Shown: positions 32,101 through 40,063, counted from the stretch's first letter. The stretch: 46,372 bases of DNA from Peribacillus alkalitolerans (GCF_010882125.1 NZ_JAAGVZ010000024.1:1-46372); one strand, 5' to 3'. Notes: generated by a model from the sequence alone, not told the origin. Made by a program: numbers and translations.

Positions 32101-32646
32101 ATGAAACTAGTAGGGGAACAAATTTATCTTCGACTTTACAAAACTTCTGACGCCAGCGAGTTAGCTAACTTACATACTAGAAATCGCGAATTTTTTCAAC
32201 GAGTTAGCCCATTACTCCCAGAAGCCTTTTATACAGAAGAACATCAAAAAATACGCATTGAACAGGCATTAAAAAAGACAGATGAAGGGCAATTATATGC
32301 TTTTGGAATCTTTTTAAAAGCAACTGATAAACTTATCGGAGACATTTCATTAACTCAAATTGCTAGGGGAGACCTCCAAAGCTGTTATACGGGATTTACT
32401 TTAGATAAGGAGTATAATGCAAAGGGTTATACAACAGAAGCTCTTCGACTTGTTGTAGACTTTGCCTTTAGAGAATTAAAACTACATAGAATTGAAGCAG
32501 GAGCTATGCCTGACAATATAGCATCTATTCATGTATTAGAAAAAGTAGGGTTTAAAAAAGAAGGTATAGCTAAAGAAAATCTAAAGATTAATGGAAAATG
32601 GACAGATCATCAAATATTAGCTATCATCAATAGCTTGGATGTGTAA
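32101..32646 (+). CDS. RimJ/RimL-type N-acetyltransferase
   Basis: 181 aa of the GNAT subgroup that acetylates protein N termini or small substrates. Features: GEQIYLRLYKTSDASELA at the N terminus, LIGDISLTQI (beta 3), the acetyl-CoA loop DKEYNAKGYTTEALRLVVDF, RIEAGAMPDNIASIHVLEKV and a C-terminal GFKKEGIAKENLKING. It resembles B. subtilis YdaF. The ATG follows GGAGGG. Stand-alone gene behind a B module with its own -10 box. Confidence 0.9.
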   Translation: MKLVGEQIYLRLYKTSDASELANLHTRNREFFQRVSPLLPEAFYTEEHQKIRIEQALKKTDEGQLYAFGIFLKATDKLIGDISLTQIARGDLQSCYTGFTLDKEYNAKGYTTEALRLVVDFAFRELKLHRIEAGAMPDNIASIHVLEKVGFKKEGIAKENLKINGKWTDHQILAIINSLDV

Positions 32647-32744
32647 GCTCATTTAACTTCCGATAATGTTATGTAAACGATGGATTTGGTACTTATCTAT
32701 GGAGTTCTTGGCAACTCTCTTTTTTATTAAAGATTGTGAAATGT

Positions 32745-32873
32745 TTCACTTAAACAAACTGAGGCAAGAGTTAATGAAGGTGATCGCTGGACGCCATAAG
32801 TAGTCATCTATATGTCTGATGCTTGCTGCCAATTTGGTGGCTTTTTTTATGGAACTAACAGGGCGAGATAGTG
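32745..32873 (+). repeat. Composite intergenic repeat (HT + B modules)
   Basis: ACTTAAACAAACTGAGGCAAGAG opening at about 32749, GGTGATCGCTGG, a larger hairpin insert ending in GGTGGCTTTTTTT near 32847, then the B module AACTAACAGGGCGAGATAGTG at 32853-32873. Confidence 0.6.
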
Positions 32874-32935
32874 CAAGTAGAATCCAAAGGGTAAGGATAT
32901 AATATAGATATATAATGACTGGAGATTTAAGTACT

Positions 32936-33103
32936 ATGAAACCGAAGTTTTGTCCAAATTGTGGTAAGGAACTTATTGATGAATCATTCCATCTTAAATC
33001 ATTTTCAAGCCTAATTTTTAATGAAGGAAAAGAAAATGAATTAATTGTGTCAGTTAAAGGGTGGGGGATGTGTTATTTTTCTTGGAAAAATTGGGGAAGT
33101 TAA
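32936..33103 (+). CDS. Zinc-ribbon protein with damaged second knuckle
   Basis: 55 aa from ATG 32936 (GGAGATTT upstream). It opens MKPKFCPNCGKELIDESFH, a typical CxxC zinc-ribbon knuckle. A second CxxC should follow near the C terminus (after VSVKGWG), but only one Cys remains, in MCYFSWKNWGS. Either the second half is mutated or a frameshift truncated it. With two of four ligands it should not hold zinc as a ribbon. Probably a decaying gene. Confidence 0.5.
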   Translation: MKPKFCPNCGKELIDESFHLKSFSSLIFNEGKENELIVSVKGWGMCYFSWKNWGS

Positions 33104-33216
33104 AATGAAATTGAATGAATTATAATAAGTTACCAATCAAAAGAATTGAAAATAAACTAGAGCTTGAGCATTCTTTGATACTTACTAAATGCCTTGGAAA
33201 TCGAGGAGATTTATAT

Positions 33217-33714
33217 ATGATCTTGGTGGCGTTATTGGGAATTAGCATACTTACTACAGTTTTTCTCCTATATCGTTCAATGGGGTTATTAAAAATATTC
33301 CATTGGTATGAACTTATTATCATATTTCTATTTATTGCTTCTGTAAATTCTTGGTGTTTTGGTCTATATCAATCTGCTTACGAAACTTTACATATTGTAA
33401 AAAAGCCAAAAGAATACATGATAACATATATCCAATTTGTTCTGTTGTTTCCACTATCACAGCTATGGATAGTAAGTTTAATTAGAAGAAAGGTATCTCT
33501 CAATTATATATTCGTATTCTTCTTAATTTGGTGTACAGCTTATATTTTAGTCTTTGAAATTGATGCTTTTTTTGATGTTATAAAAATAAAGTATTCACAT
33601 TGGTATCCAATTCTCATTTCATTTGGATATAACATAACAACCTTTGTATTAACATATTTTTTTATGAAATTCTTAAAAGGAAAATTAATAAAAGAAGGGA
33701 AATGGAATGGATAA
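33217..33714 (+). CDS. Multi-pass membrane protein, unknown
   Basis: 165 aa with about five helices, starting at ATG 33217 (GAGGAG 8 nt upstream). The open frame extends back to 33115 but that start has no ribosome-binding site. Recognisable features are only the membrane segments and short basic loops (HIVKKPKEYM, IRRKVSLNY, KFLKGKLIKEGKWNG). It overlaps the next gene by 8 nt, so the two membrane proteins are translationally coupled and probably work together. Confidence 0.6.
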   Translation: MILVALLGISILTTVFLLYRSMGLLKIFHWYELIIIFLFIASVNSWCFGLYQSAYETLHIVKKPKEYMITYIQFVLLFPLSQLWIVSLIRRKVSLNYIFVFFLIWCTAYILVFEIDAFFDVIKIKYSHWYPILISFGYNITTFVLTYFFMKFLKGKLIKEGKWNG

Positions 33715-34243
33715 TATTGGAGAAATACTACTTAAGATTTATGATCCTATATCCCCAAAACACTTTGACAAAAATGAATGGTGGATTATCAGTTTATTTT
33801 TTCTCATTGGATTTATAGTGTTTTATCTCCATAAGAAGTCTCGTATTGTATCAACATCTGAATTATTACTAATTTTCTTTTTAAATATTTACCTCGCCTC
33901 ATTAGGAGATTATATTCTTGCAATGGATCCAATAGATCTATATGACACGGTGGATTTAGATAGCGGAGAATTATTTGATATACCATTACACATGGTTGTA
34001 TATCCAGGAACCATTTATATTGCCATGCACTTCTATTTTTTAATAAGACCTAAAAAGTCATATTATATTGTGTTCTGGGCTTTACTTCTAACATTTTTAG
34101 AATGGATCTCCACACACTTCTTCCACTTATATACCTATAAAGGCTGGCATCTGAGATATAGTTTTTTAGTCTATTTATTTACAATGACTGTAAACTTATT
34201 ATTATTAAAAGGTGTAAGAAAATCATTTAGTAAATGCAAATAA
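33707..34243 (+). CDS. Membrane protein, possibly CBO0543-like
   Basis: 178 aa with about five helices. The pattern LGDYILAMDPIDLYDTVDLD, then ELFDIPLHMVVYPGTIYIAM, resembles CBO0543-type proteins, with acidic LYD motifs before a yP helix; this is tentative. The ATG lies inside the end of the upstream gene (AAGGGAAATGG). It is the second gene of a two-gene membrane unit. Function unknown. Confidence 0.6.
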   Translation: MDNIGEILLKIYDPISPKHFDKNEWWIISLFFLIGFIVFYLHKKSRIVSTSELLLIFFLNIYLASLGDYILAMDPIDLYDTVDLDSGELFDIPLHMVVYPGTIYIAMHFYFLIRPKKSYYIVFWALLLTFLEWISTHFFHLYTYKGWHLRYSFLVYLFTMTVNLLLLKGVRKSFSKCK

Positions 34244-34655
34244 TCAAAAGCACAAAGTAATAAAGTAATAATATTTTTCCTATTAAACAAAAATGTACGC
34301 TGAAAAACTTGAATATACTTATCAACAAACTCCAACTTAACTGCTATTAGGATAAATACTCTTTATTTAGAAGTATCCTTAGGGAGATAACGGTGAGCAT
34401 TTATTCCATAACAAACTTAAGAGAAATTTCATCGAAATTACTAAGGATACAGTCCATTATAAAGAAGGTAACTGGTAAAGTTAAGAATCCAAAGAGACTT
34501 GGACAAGTTAATTCTTAATAAACTAACAGAGAGGGTGATCCAGAAAGAATATTGAATTTTATATTGAATTTAGAAAATATGCTAAATGCACAGGATTTGT
34601 TTATGAAGGAAATACATTAAAATAGAAATTAATTTGATTCAAAGAGGTATTTATA
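34244..34655 (+). other. Spacer of decayed sequence
   Basis: It contains only short open pieces: a GTG ORF at 34393 (VSIYSITNLREISSKLLRIQ...), an overlapping start-less HNKLKRNFIEITKDTVHYKE, and FYIEFRKYAKCTGFVYEGN near 34560. None is recognised. A repeat boundary ACTAACAGAGAGGGTGATCCAGAAAG lies at 34520-34546. Confidence 0.4.
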
Positions 34656-34920
34656 ATTAAAAATACAACGCCAAAACTTCCATTAACACCCGAAGAAAGA
34701 ATAAATTTAAGAGGTTCTAGAATAAAAATAATAGAGATTGCCGAAATGGAGATAATTCAACTATCCAAATGTCTTAAATGCTCTCTAGAACGTGCAAAAA
34801 GCGGTATCGAAATCATTATGGGTATCCACCTACAAGACCTACTATTTCTAGGTATGAGAAGAAATAATAGATTAAATAGAACCAAAACTTCTCCATTATT
34901 ATTGTGTCGCTCGTTAGTGT
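34656..34920 (+). pseudogene. Cdd1-like helix-hairpin-helix protein remnant
   Basis: The frame reads KNTTPKLPLTPEERINLRGS, then RIKIIEIAEMEIIQLSKCLK and CSLERAKSG. The N-terminal half matches the helix-hairpin-helix pathogenicity-locus (Cdd1) family, which starts with KLPLTxEER and continues to SxxRAK. After RAK the expected sequence with the two hairpins is absent. The start codon position, well placed after AGAGG, is ATT instead of ATG. It has therefore lost its start and its C-terminal half. Confidence 0.6.
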
Positions 34921-34962
34921 ATTAGTTGGGGGGAGCCGTTTATCGTTCTGTTTAAATTTCAA

Positions 34963-34995
<33 letters not shown>

Positions 34996-35137
34996 GGTTG
35001 GATTTGCCGAAAATATCTCAAAAGCCTAGTATTCTCAGTGTTTTGAGACGAAATAAAAATTTCGCCAAATGAGATAATTTCAGGAACTTCCTGATAACAT
35101 TCCGGCATTGTCCAATAATTACTTGAGGTTTATTTTC

Positions 35138-35455
35138 ATGGAAATTCAGCAAGCATTAGATGACTTTTTACTGTATCTTGAAGTTGAACAAAATTATTCC
35201 AAAAATACCCTTAGAAGTTATGAAAGCGATTTATCAATTTTCCTGACATTTTTACAAGATCATAAGCGTTCGACTGACCTCGATGATTTGAATCCGTCCA
35301 TCGTTCGTCGCTTTATTCAGCACCAAACCCTTCATAGCTTTATCGGTCCAAGAAGTATGCAACGACGAATATCTAGCCTAAAGTCCTTTTGTCAGTATTG
35401 TTTAAAGGAAAAAATGACCCAACCCACCTTCCCTGTACCAATACGTCCCTTTAGT
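35138..35455 (+). pseudogene. Tyrosine recombinase, N-terminal domain only
   Basis: About 106 residues of a XerC/XerD-like integrase: ALDDFLLYLEVEQNYSKNTL is the start of the SAM-like core-binding domain, followed by RSYESDLSIFLTFLQDH and a helix ending CQYCLKEKMTQPTFP. The catalytic domain is missing. From about 35455 the frame runs into antisense dioxygenase sequence and stops at 35497. A TTG at 35108 is a less likely start. The upstream DNA contains inverted repeats (TCTCAAAA...TTTTGAGA near 35018-35048). Confidence 0.8.
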
Positions 35456-35645
35456 TGTTTAGCCCAAGGAAAAAACGTGATAACCGTTCCTGGTTGACCA
35501 GATTCATCCAAAATAAAGATGATACACTTCAGGACGGTCAAAGTTTTTAATAAGCCTTAACCCAAGTACGCCTACATAAAAGTCTATATTTTTTGTGCAT
35601 CGTTGACCATCGTCGTTATATGATGAATACTTGACGTTTTTTGCA
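35456..35645 (-). pseudogene. N-terminal fragment of a second ring-cleaving dioxygenase
   Basis: On the minus strand this reads SSIHHITTMVNDAQKI, then (in shifted frames) LGLRLIK...RPEVYHLYFG and PGTVITFFPWA. It matches the first 75 residues of the intact dioxygenase at 36311-37249 almost residue by residue at key positions (HHITAIVG, LGLRLVKQ, YHLYFG, PGTIITFFPWA). It contains stops and ends abruptly where the recombinase remnant begins. A truncated paralogue and a deletion junction. Confidence 0.75.
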
Positions 35646-35678
35646 AGCTAATCCTCTCCAGTTCTTTTACTCTTAGAT

Positions 35679-36296
35679 CTATTCTGGTCGCTCTATGGAA
35701 AAAATCTCACCTATTTTGGCATAGTTCGTACCAGCTAAACGGCTTACAGCCGCAAGTCCCCTAGGATCAATTCTTCCATTTTCATATATGTCACTGTCAA
35801 CATGAAATTGAACCACTTTCCCGATGATAAAATCACATCCAGGTGAGTCCAAACCTCCCAATTCCAAGGAATGTTCTAAAGAACATTCCAATCTGATTTT
35901 CGCTTCCTTTACGCCTGGAACTGAAATTTTCACACTCTCAACAGGGGTTAATTTAGCTATATCTATCTCACTTTGATCCGGTGGAAGGTTTGCCGCTGTT
36001 CTATTTATTTTTTCAACATTTTGTTCATCTACAATATGAACAACAAATTCCTTTGATTCGATGATGTTCCTCGCTGTATCCTTTTGTCTCCCCGAAGACC
36101 GTTGAATGGACAAAGAAATCATAGGGGGATTAGAAGATACAATATTGAAGTAACTAAATGGTGCACCGTTCAAAACGCTATCTTTTGAAAAAGTTGTGAC
36201 GAAAGCAATAGGTCTAGGGATAATACTCCCAATTAGAAATTTATAATTTTCTCTTTCATTATTTTTAGAAGGATCTATTGAAAGCAAAGAAATCAT
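35679..36296 (-). CDS. Flavin reductase-like protein
   Basis: A 205-aa FMN-binding split-barrel protein. N-terminal NYKFLIGSIIPRPIAFVTTF is typical of the flavin reductase domain, followed by NGAPFSYFNIVSSNPPMISLS and RNIIESKEFVVHIV. It probably binds FMN and reduces flavin or a quinone-like substrate with NAD(P)H. Transcribed in the same direction as the dioxygenase, whose stop codon lies 14 nt upstream of its start. Intact. Its place suggests it belongs to the quinone-detoxification locus. Confidence 0.88.
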   Translation of the reverse strand: MISLLSIDPSKNNERENYKFLIGSIIPRPIAFVTTFSKDSVLNGAPFSYFNIVSSNPPMISLSIQRSSGRQKDTARNIIESKEFVVHIVDEQNVEKINRTAANLPPDQSEIDIAKLTPVESVKISVPGVKEAKIRLECSLEHSLELGGLDSPGCDFIIGKVVQFHVDSDIYENGRIDPRGLAAVSRLAGTNYAKIGEIFSIERPE

Positions 36297-36310
36297 TCCT
36301 TTTCGTAAAA

Positions 36311-37249
36311 TTAGTCTATTTCCCTTACTATGATCGGAATTAACACTCTTTCAATTTGTTCTCTATGATTCTCATACTGTTCTGGCAGCATTAAGTTTTC
36401 CCCCATAGTCTCTTGTGTTTCATCATGCGCAAATCCAGGAGGGTCCGTTGCAATTTCAAATAGTATTTCTCCATGTTCCCTAAAGTAAATTGCATTAAAA
36501 TAATTTCTATCCTGAACTGGAGTGACACCATATCCATTTTCCGCAACATATTTTTGCCAATCCAATTGGTCTTGATCGTCACTTGCTCTCCATGCAATAT
36601 GATGTACAGTACCCACTCCCGCTTTTCCACGTCCAATCGAGGTTAATTTTAGGTCGATTACATTTCCGATGTCTGCTGAAGAACGGAAGCGGATAAAGTC
36701 ACCTTCTCTACCAATAATCTCAAGTCCCATTACCTTTTCTAACAATTCTGCTGTTTTGTTGGGCTGAGTGGATAATAGTGTTGCACCGCCGAAACCTTTG
36801 ATAGCAACTTCAGGAGTTACCCCTCCAAAAGTCCATGTATTGACTTCACCTTCTTCTCGTTCAACTATTTCCAAGTGAAGCCCGTGTGGATCACTAAATT
36901 CTAAATACTGCTCACCAAAACGTTCCATTTTAGTGAAAGTAATCTTAAACTTTTCTAGTCTTTGTTCCCAAAATTCCATAGCACCTATAGGAACAACATA
37001 TGAAGTCACCCCTACTTGCCCGTCTCCAATTTTCCCTTGATAAGCATTAGCCCATGGAAAGAAAGTAATGATTGTTCCTGGTTTTCCACCTTCATCACCA
37101 AAATACAAATGATAAGTACCTGGATCATCGAAATTTACCGTTTGTTTCACCAAACGCAAACCCAAAACTCCAGCATAAAAATCTACATTCTCCTGCGGAT
37201 GTCCTACAATAGCTGTTATATGATGAATGCCCATTGTTTTTTTACTCAT
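36311..37249 (-). CDS. mhqO: Ring-cleaving dioxygenase (MhqO-like)
   Basis: 312 aa with two VOC domains. It starts MSKKTMGIHHITAIVGHPQE; metal-site features are the early HHIT His, the second-domain VHHIAWR His, and a Glu in the C-terminal EILFEIATDPPGFA. It is close in layout to B. subtilis MhqO, which contributes to opening hydroquinone or catechol rings. The start ATG at 37249 follows AGGAGTG; GTG 37258 is too near it. It lies behind mhqP-mhqN in the order R-P-N-O. Intact. Confidence 0.87.
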   Translation of the reverse strand: MSKKTMGIHHITAIVGHPQENVDFYAGVLGLRLVKQTVNFDDPGTYHLYFGDEGGKPGTIITFFPWANAYQGKIGDGQVGVTSYVVPIGAMEFWEQRLEKFKITFTKMERFGEQYLEFSDPHGLHLEIVEREEGEVNTWTFGGVTPEVAIKGFGGATLLSTQPNKTAELLEKVMGLEIIGREGDFIRFRSSADIGNVIDLKLTSIGRGKAGVGTVHHIAWRASDDQDQLDWQKYVAENGYGVTPVQDRNYFNAIYFREHGEILFEIATDPPGFAHDETQETMGENLMLPEQYENHREQIERVLIPIIVREID

Positions 37250-37297
37250 ATTTTCCACACTCCTATTTGTTTTTTAACATTTAATTAATGTTTACAT

Positions 37298-37918
37298 TTA
37301 GATATACGTAACGAATTCGCTTATTGGGTTACGATAGCCACGGAGTTTTCTACTTTTCACTTTCTCTTTCCCGAGTGTAATCATAAGCACCACTTCGTAT
37401 TGCTGATCCATGTTTAAAACATCTTTGATAGCTTCAGAATTAAATCCAATCATTGGGCAAGTGTCCCATCCCTTTTCCTTGGCAGCTAACATAAATAGCA
37501 TGGCTGATAAGGAAGCATTTCTAATAGCTTCTTCCCTTTGAAATTCTTGCCCTTTTGATTCATAAAATGACACAGAATCATTGACAATATGATCGTATTC
37601 TTACTTACAAACAATCCCTAACATCTTTAAACCTTCATATATTTTAGGTGCTTGATGAAACGCTTTTTTTATCTCCTAATACAATGACTACTGCTGATGC
37701 ACTAGCTACTTTATATTGTCCATTTGCAACCACTCTTAACTTCTCTTTTAGACAATGATCTATAACAGTTAAATAATTTGTGTGCTGAAGGTTAAAAGCA
37801 GATGGTCCCCATTTAACCAATTCAAATACTTCATTTAGTTCTTCTTTTTTTTCGTATAATCAGGTAGGAAATTACTTGCAAATCGCCTTTCCTTTATCAC
37901 TTGTATAAAATCAGTCAT
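37298..37918 (-). pseudogene. mhqN: Nitroreductase (MhqN-like) with several frameshifts
   Basis: From the ATG at 37918 the frame reads MTDFIQVIKERRFASNFLPD then hits a run of eight A and stops. In the next frame it continues NEVFELVKWGPSAFNLQHTN and VASASAVVIVLGDKK, breaks again at a run of seven A, resumes as FHQAPKIYEGLKMLGIV, and breaks once more. Only the last 91 codons are open (GWDTCPMIGFN...). The total length fits a roughly 205-aa NAD(P)H nitroreductase. Two lesions are in homopolymers, the third is not. Confidence 0.78.
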
Positions 37919-37941
37919 GTCACACTAATCCTCTTTAGTTA

Positions 37942-37964
37942 AATAATCTTCAATTCGAGATATT
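37942..37964. promoter_or_regulatory. MhqR-type operator upstream of mhqN
   Basis: ATAATCTTCAATTCGAGATAT: a palindrome centred on AATT, like the B. subtilis MhqR box (ATCT-cgAATTcg-AGAT). It lies 24 nt upstream of the mhqN start. Confidence 0.7.
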
Positions 37965-38363
37965 TTAGAATAAAAAAGGATCTACCGCGTAGCGTCCAGG
38001 TCCCATTAAAACAGTACCGATAGCAACTGCAAGCAAAGTTAGGTTATATTCATATCCATTAGATGTTGCCCATAATCCATTTGGAGCATGCACTTTAACG
38101 ATAGCCATTACCATAGTTCCTGCAATCATAATTCCTGCAAGTGGAGTTAAAAGTCCTAAAGCAAACAAAATTCCTCCAATAAATTCAGCTAATCCAGCGA
38201 AAAGTGCCATGGTTACGCCAGGTTTCATACCAATTGATTCAAACCAGCCTCCAGTCCCTTCTAATCCATAACCCCCGAACCAACCAAACAATTTTTGAGC
38301 ACCATGGCCAATAAATAAAACACCAATTACCAATCGAATAATTAATAAACCAATATCCATCAT
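37965..38363 (-). CDS. mhqP: DoxX family membrane protein (MhqP-like)
   Basis: 132 aa with four membrane helices. DoxX signatures: LLIIRLVIGVLFIGHGAQKLFGW at the N terminus in sense, with the GHGAQKLFGWFGG loop, GLAEFIGGILFALGLLTPLAG and the C-terminal GPGRYAVDP. In B. subtilis MhqP belongs to the mhqNOP operon for quinone resistance; its biochemical role is unsettled. The ATG pair follows AGGAGG. An operator lies 25 nt upstream. Intact. Confidence 0.9.
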   Translation of the reverse strand: MMDIGLLIIRLVIGVLFIGHGAQKLFGWFGGYGLEGTGGWFESIGMKPGVTMALFAGLAEFIGGILFALGLLTPLAGIMIAGTMVMAIVKVHAPNGLWATSNGYEYNLTLLAVAIGTVLMGPGRYAVDPFLF

Positions 38364-38387
38364 TTTAATATCCTCCTATATGTGTTA

Positions 38388-38409
38388 ATTATCTTGAATT
38401 CGAGATAAT
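38388..38409. promoter_or_regulatory. MhqR-type operator upstream of mhqP
   Basis: ATTATCTTGAATTCGAGATAAT, a nearly perfect 22-bp palindrome around GAATTC. The best of three copies in the locus. It sits between mhqR and mhqP, where it can control the P-N-O genes. Confidence 0.82.
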
Positions 38410-38422
38410 CACATAAAAAAAT

Positions 38423-38850
38423 TTAATTTCCTACTCTTTCCTTTACTTTCTTCAATAGGTGAACAAAAGTCTCTGCCTCATTACTACTTAAGGACTCAAA
38501 AGTATAATTTACGAATTCCTTATGTTTCGGCATTATTTTGTTTATTAATTCAAACCATCATCCGTTAAAGTTACATGTATAACTCGGCGGTCTTCAGGAC
38601 ATGCGTTTCGTTTTAATATTGCTTTTTGTTCTAATTTATCAATAACATATGTCATTGATCCACTCGAAATTAGTATGCTATTCCCTATCTGCTGTATAGT
38701 TTGTTTTCCATTATGGAATAGTACCTCTAGAACAGAAAATTCCGTATTACTTAAATTGTTTTGGGTCAAATCTTCCCTTATACGTTCTTGATTTGCTCTT
38801 GACGTTTGCATTAATAACATAAATGGTTCGCTTGTGCATTTACTTTCCAT
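38423..38850 (-). pseudogene. mhqR: MarR-type repressor MhqR, 1-nt frameshift
   Basis: The first 100 residues are a MarR winged helix: TEFSVLEVLFHNGKQTIQQI, ILISSGSMTYVIDKLEQK, and the wing PEDRRVIHVTLTDDG. The frame then ends as DGLN-stop. One base later (about 38552) the continuation is perfect: ELINKIMPKHKEFVNYTFES, then NEAETFVHLLKKVKERVGN and a stop at 38423. Corrected length about 142 aa, like B. subtilis MhqR. The lost C-terminal helix is needed for dimerisation in MarR proteins. Confidence 0.8.
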
Positions 38851-38885
38851 TTAACCACCTCCTCGAATTAATGTCTTTAATTAAA

Positions 38886-38906
38886 ATATCTTGAATATGA
38901 GATAAT
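38886..38906. promoter_or_regulatory. MhqR-type operator upstream of mhqR
   Basis: ATATCTTGAATATGAGATAAT, palindromic with the same ATCTTGAAT/ATGAGATA arms, 36 nt upstream of the mhqR start. Suggests autoregulation. Confidence 0.72.
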
Positions 38907-38984
38907 GATAGTACTTAAAAACTTTTGTGTCAATAACCTGTTAATTATTTTTTTTAGGATTTAATTACATCTTATATAATTTTA

Positions 38985-39070
38985 TCCTTATTAAACCTGC
39001 CCCCTTTACTCCCATAACAAAAATGCCACCTTGGGGAGCGACACGATACGATGTAGATTTTTCTTCTCCC
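38985..39070 (-). repeat. Intergenic repeat in reverse orientation
   Basis: On the minus strand: GCTCCCCAAGGTGGC hairpin with TTTTTG, then GGAGTAAAGGGGGCAGG, matching a terminator plus B module. The only clear copy pointing left. It lies upstream of the minus-strand mhq locus. Confidence 0.65.
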
Positions 39071-39146
39071 TGTTTGTTTACTGAAAGATAAACAAACTTA
39101 TAATGTGTAACATTCTAAAAAATAAACTTAAAGTTAATGATTTATT

Positions 39147-39530
39147 ATGTCAAAAAGACGTTCTGATTTCTCTGACGATACAATTGCGGACAACCTTGCT
39201 ACAGCTATAATTGGTGCCCATTGTAACACTTCATCTTTTAACAAACCACTTTTCTCGCAATAAAGACGCAAATACATCTCTGTAATTTATTAGCTCAAGG
39301 TACTACTCAGGAAGGCGAAGATATTTCTGCTGTTGAGTGGATCTATGTCAAAAAACTGAAGAGTGAAGAAATTAGATTTGTCTGGTATAAGGAGAAGGAT
39401 TGGGACAAAAACTTTTCTACCTAGACCACTTGATCTGACAGAGGATGGACTAATAGAATTGTTAAAAGATGGTCTAGACAAAGGTGTTTTCACAGATCAT
39501 TTCAAAGAGAAACTAAAGAAAATGCTTTAA
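39147..39530 (+). pseudogene. Unrecognised gene in three frames
   Basis: ATG 39147 starts MSKRRSDFSDDTIADNLATA and stops at 39261. A second frame continues AQGTTQEGEDISAVEWIYVK, then SEEIRFVWYKEKDWDKNF and stops. A third continues LPRPLDLTEDGLIELLKDGL to TAA 39528. Read together they make one protein of about 128 aa, soluble and acidic. Two frameshifts make it inactive. Family not recognised. Confidence 0.55.
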
Positions 39531-39602
39531 TAGCCATGTCTCATATTTCAGAGGTAAACCAATCCGAATGGAAGGTAACTTTGCCATCATAGAAGGCAGA
39601 AA

Positions 39603-39640
39603 AAAGAGAGACAACTCATGTTTGTTATCTCTGCTTTACT
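39603..39640. terminator. Hairpin between decayed genes
   Basis: AAAGAGAGACAA / TTGTTATCTCTGCTTT, a loose stem around a CTCATGT loop. Confidence 0.4.
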
Positions 39641-39735
39641 TTCCGGCACTAATTAATATAGCCTCATTTTCCATACGAAGTTTTTGAACTCTCTTTTGAA
39701 GTTCTTTGTGTTTCTTCTCTGTTTCCTCCAGTATC
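39636..39735 (-). pseudogene. Coiled-coil fragment, possibly transposase orfA
   Basis: The minus strand reads LEETEKKHKELQKRVQKLRM followed by ENEAILISAGK and a stop. The leucine-heptad, then R-M-E-N-E ending, recalls the C terminus of IS3-family OrfA proteins. No other part of an IS is visible, so this is a weak call. Confidence 0.3.
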
Positions 39736-39757
39736 CATCAGTCCTTTCTACAAAAAG

Positions 39758-39801
39758 ACCCAGTTTTACAGATAGCTAAGTAGCTTTCTGTAAAACTGGG
39801 T
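39758..39801 (-). terminator. Long terminator of the DUF4062 unit
   Basis: ACCCAGTTTTACAGATAGCT pairs with AGCTTTCTGTAAAACTGGGT around a short AAGT loop. On the minus strand it is followed by CTTTTTG. An unusually long intrinsic terminator ending the two-gene minus-strand unit. Confidence 0.8.
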
Positions 39802-39820
39802 GCTGGTAATTTATGACTAA

Positions 39821-40063
39821 TTAATTATTAGTTTGAAATTTCGCTCTTGGCATGATCTTATCTGACTCTTTAAGAACTCTACCGAGAGAAATGATGTTTT
39901 GTGAAACTGATTTATGCAAATTACTTTTTCCAGTTCCTACAACTAAGGATGCAGGTAAATTAGAAACTCTTTCCATAGGTTTGTTTATCTTTCTTCCATT
40001 TACCGCAGGGGAACGTTTAATTACTACTGAACCAGAGGTTTGATAATTTTCTTTTCTCATCAT
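39821..40063 (-). CDS. 80-aa basic protein coupled to the DUF4062 gene
   Basis: 80 aa, basic, Ser/Lys/Arg-rich (KRSPAVNGRKINKPMERVSN, LPASLVVGTGKSNLHKSVSQ), ending ESDKIMPRAKFQTNN. No membrane helix. Its ATG overlaps the stop of the DUF4062 gene (ATGA), so it is translated with it. GGAGGGAG within that gene's last codons is the ribosome-binding site. A long terminator follows. Family not recognised; the tight coupling suggests a functional partner. Confidence 0.65.
   Translation of the reverse strand: MMRKENYQTSGSVVIKRSPAVNGRKINKPMERVSNLPASLVVGTGKSNLHKSVSQNIISLGRVLKESDKIMPRAKFQTNN

Noticed and set aside
17231-32873. Integron attC sites for the B module
   Set aside because: The arms resemble core sites only in CTAAC/GTTAG. 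They lack the required GTTRRRY/RYYYAAC pattern and the longer paired structure, and no integron integrase is in the window.
36391-36636. 81-aa minus ORF inside mhqO
   Set aside because: Out-of-frame shadow of an intact, well-recognised gene.
37298-37573. Separate small 91-aa nitroreductase-like protein
   Set aside because: It is the last piece of the frameshifted mhqN gene; the missing part is readable just upstream in other frames.
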